In this document: positions 38,180-38,737 of the stretch, in pieces
Numbering within the stretch: the stretch's first letter is position 1
How the letters are laid out: each line of letters starts with the position of its first letter
Source of the DNA: a virus
IMG/VR virus record: IMGVR_UViG_3300049995_000179
Span: 1-38,737 of that record
Reading direction: 5' to 3' (one strand)
DNA: 38,737 nucleotides
Program-made: the position numbers and the translations under genes
The notes under the pieces: generated by a model
What the model saw: the letters and a program-made list of their open reading frames with translations, nothing else
The model's database searches: none
Told to the model about the DNA's origin: nothing

Positions 38180-38737
38180 TTATTCTTTGAGTCGAACTGG
38201 AACTAACGCCATCAAGACCGACAGAATTTCTACTCTTCCGATGGTCATCGCTGCTATCATCAGCCATTTGTAGCCTATAGGCATAGTCGCAGTTGTTGCT
38301 CCCATTGAGATGCCGTTAGTGGTAAGTGCTGAACCGACTTCGAATAAGGCGTCTGTGAAAGATACCCCGATCGTGGTGAAGATCACTGCGAAGATTACTA
38401 ACGTGAAGATGAGAAGAACGATTGATACAGTGGCGGTGGAATTTTCGAGGGTGTTGGCTTCTGCTTTCATGATTGGTTCGTCGATGACTTTTTCTCTTGC
38501 GAAGATTTCTTTGATGCTTCGTTCGACTGATTTTCCGAAGGCGATCAGCCTGGAGACGCGTATGCCTCCTGCCATTGAAAAGGTGCATCCGCCGACAATC
38601 ATTAGCACGATGAAGATCGATAAAACGGTGCTGTTTTGTGCTGGAATGTTGATGTAGTCAAATCCTGTTGAAGACGACATGCTTACAACATGGAAAAGGG
38701 AATCGATGGGGTGTATCCCTCCAAACAAGAAGACCAA
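38180..38737 (-). CDS. TrkH/KtrB-type potassium transporter, C-terminal part
   Basis: The 185 C-terminal residues; the start lies beyond the right edge. Visible are pore-loop signatures SSSTGFDYINI and ALTTNGISMG, the conserved GGCTFSMAGGIRVSRLIAFG between membrane helices, and helices IVLLIFTLVIFAVIFTTIGV and a final GRVEILSVLMALVPV. TrkH subunits move K+ (or Na+) through a fourfold pseudo-symmetric pore, usually with a TrkA/KtrA NAD-binding regulator. Host flank beyond the tRNA. Confidence 0.88.
   Translation of the reverse strand: MVFLFGGIHPIDSLFHVVSMSSSTGFDYINIPAQNSTVLSIFIVLMIVGGCTFSMAGGIRVSRLIAFGKSVERSIKEIFAREKVIDEPIMKAEANTLENSTATVSIVLLIFTLVIFAVIFTTIGVSFTDALFEVGSALTTNGISMGATTATMPIGYKWLMIAAMTIGRVEILSVLMALVPVRLKE

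Overview
The window is archaeal DNA carrying a nearly complete integrated head-tailed virus (Caudoviricetes-type provirus). Archaeal signs are TATA-box promoters placed for leaderless mRNAs, pyrimidine-tract terminators, frequent GTG/TTG starts, an archaeal asparagine-synthetase-like AsnRS paralogue, and a tRNA-Leu that appears to carry a non-canonical D-loop intron. The style of host and viral genes suggests a Bathyarchaeia-like or related uncultured lineage; that placement is inference.

Host DNA lies at both ends: a partial nitroreductase, a small zinc-knuckle protein, a PLP-dependent ACC deaminase/D-cysteine desulfhydrase-like enzyme and the asparagine synthetase on the left (1-3180), and tRNA-Leu(UAA) plus a truncated TrkH-type cation transporter on the right (from about 37993). 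A 25-bp perfect direct repeat at 3181-3205 and 37991-38015 is the 3' end of the tRNA-Leu gene. The integrase gene lies directly beside the intact tRNA, so the provirus spans 3181-38015 (34.8 kb between cores).

Provirus layout: (1) left-end winged-helix regulators and a secreted beta-propeller surface protein (3.3-6.7 kb); (2) a dense virion operon on the + strand (6.9-24.5 kb) with small and large terminase, portal, MuF-like fragment, protease-scaffold, HK97-fold capsid, two membrane-anchored fibre-like proteins (one with a polysaccharide-deacetylase domain), a head-tail connector with an extra N-terminal beta domain, neck and tail-terminator proteins, tail tube, a gpG/gpGT chaperone pair with a -1 slippery site, a short tape measure, distal tail proteins and two small membrane proteins; (3) an accessory island (24.6-34.6 kb) with an ABC-ATPase/acetyltransferase fusion, a D12-class adenine methyltransferase, a Mig-like T/G mismatch glycosylase, an unknown protein, a two-gene candidate restriction endonuclease divergent from a C5-cytosine methyltransferase, a ribbon-helix-helix protein and two translationally coupled tyrosine recombinase paralogues; (4) a right-end control region with small zinc-ribbon and winged-helix proteins, tandem palindromic operators and the integrase.

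The island reads as a self-contained modification, restriction and mutation-repair cassette: the cytosine methyltransferase makes 5-methylcytosine, whose deamination gives T/G mismatches that the Mig-like glycosylase would repair, while the two overlapping genes opposite the methyltransferase are the best restriction candidates. No replication genes were recognised, so the virus probably relies on the host or on an unrecognised initiator.
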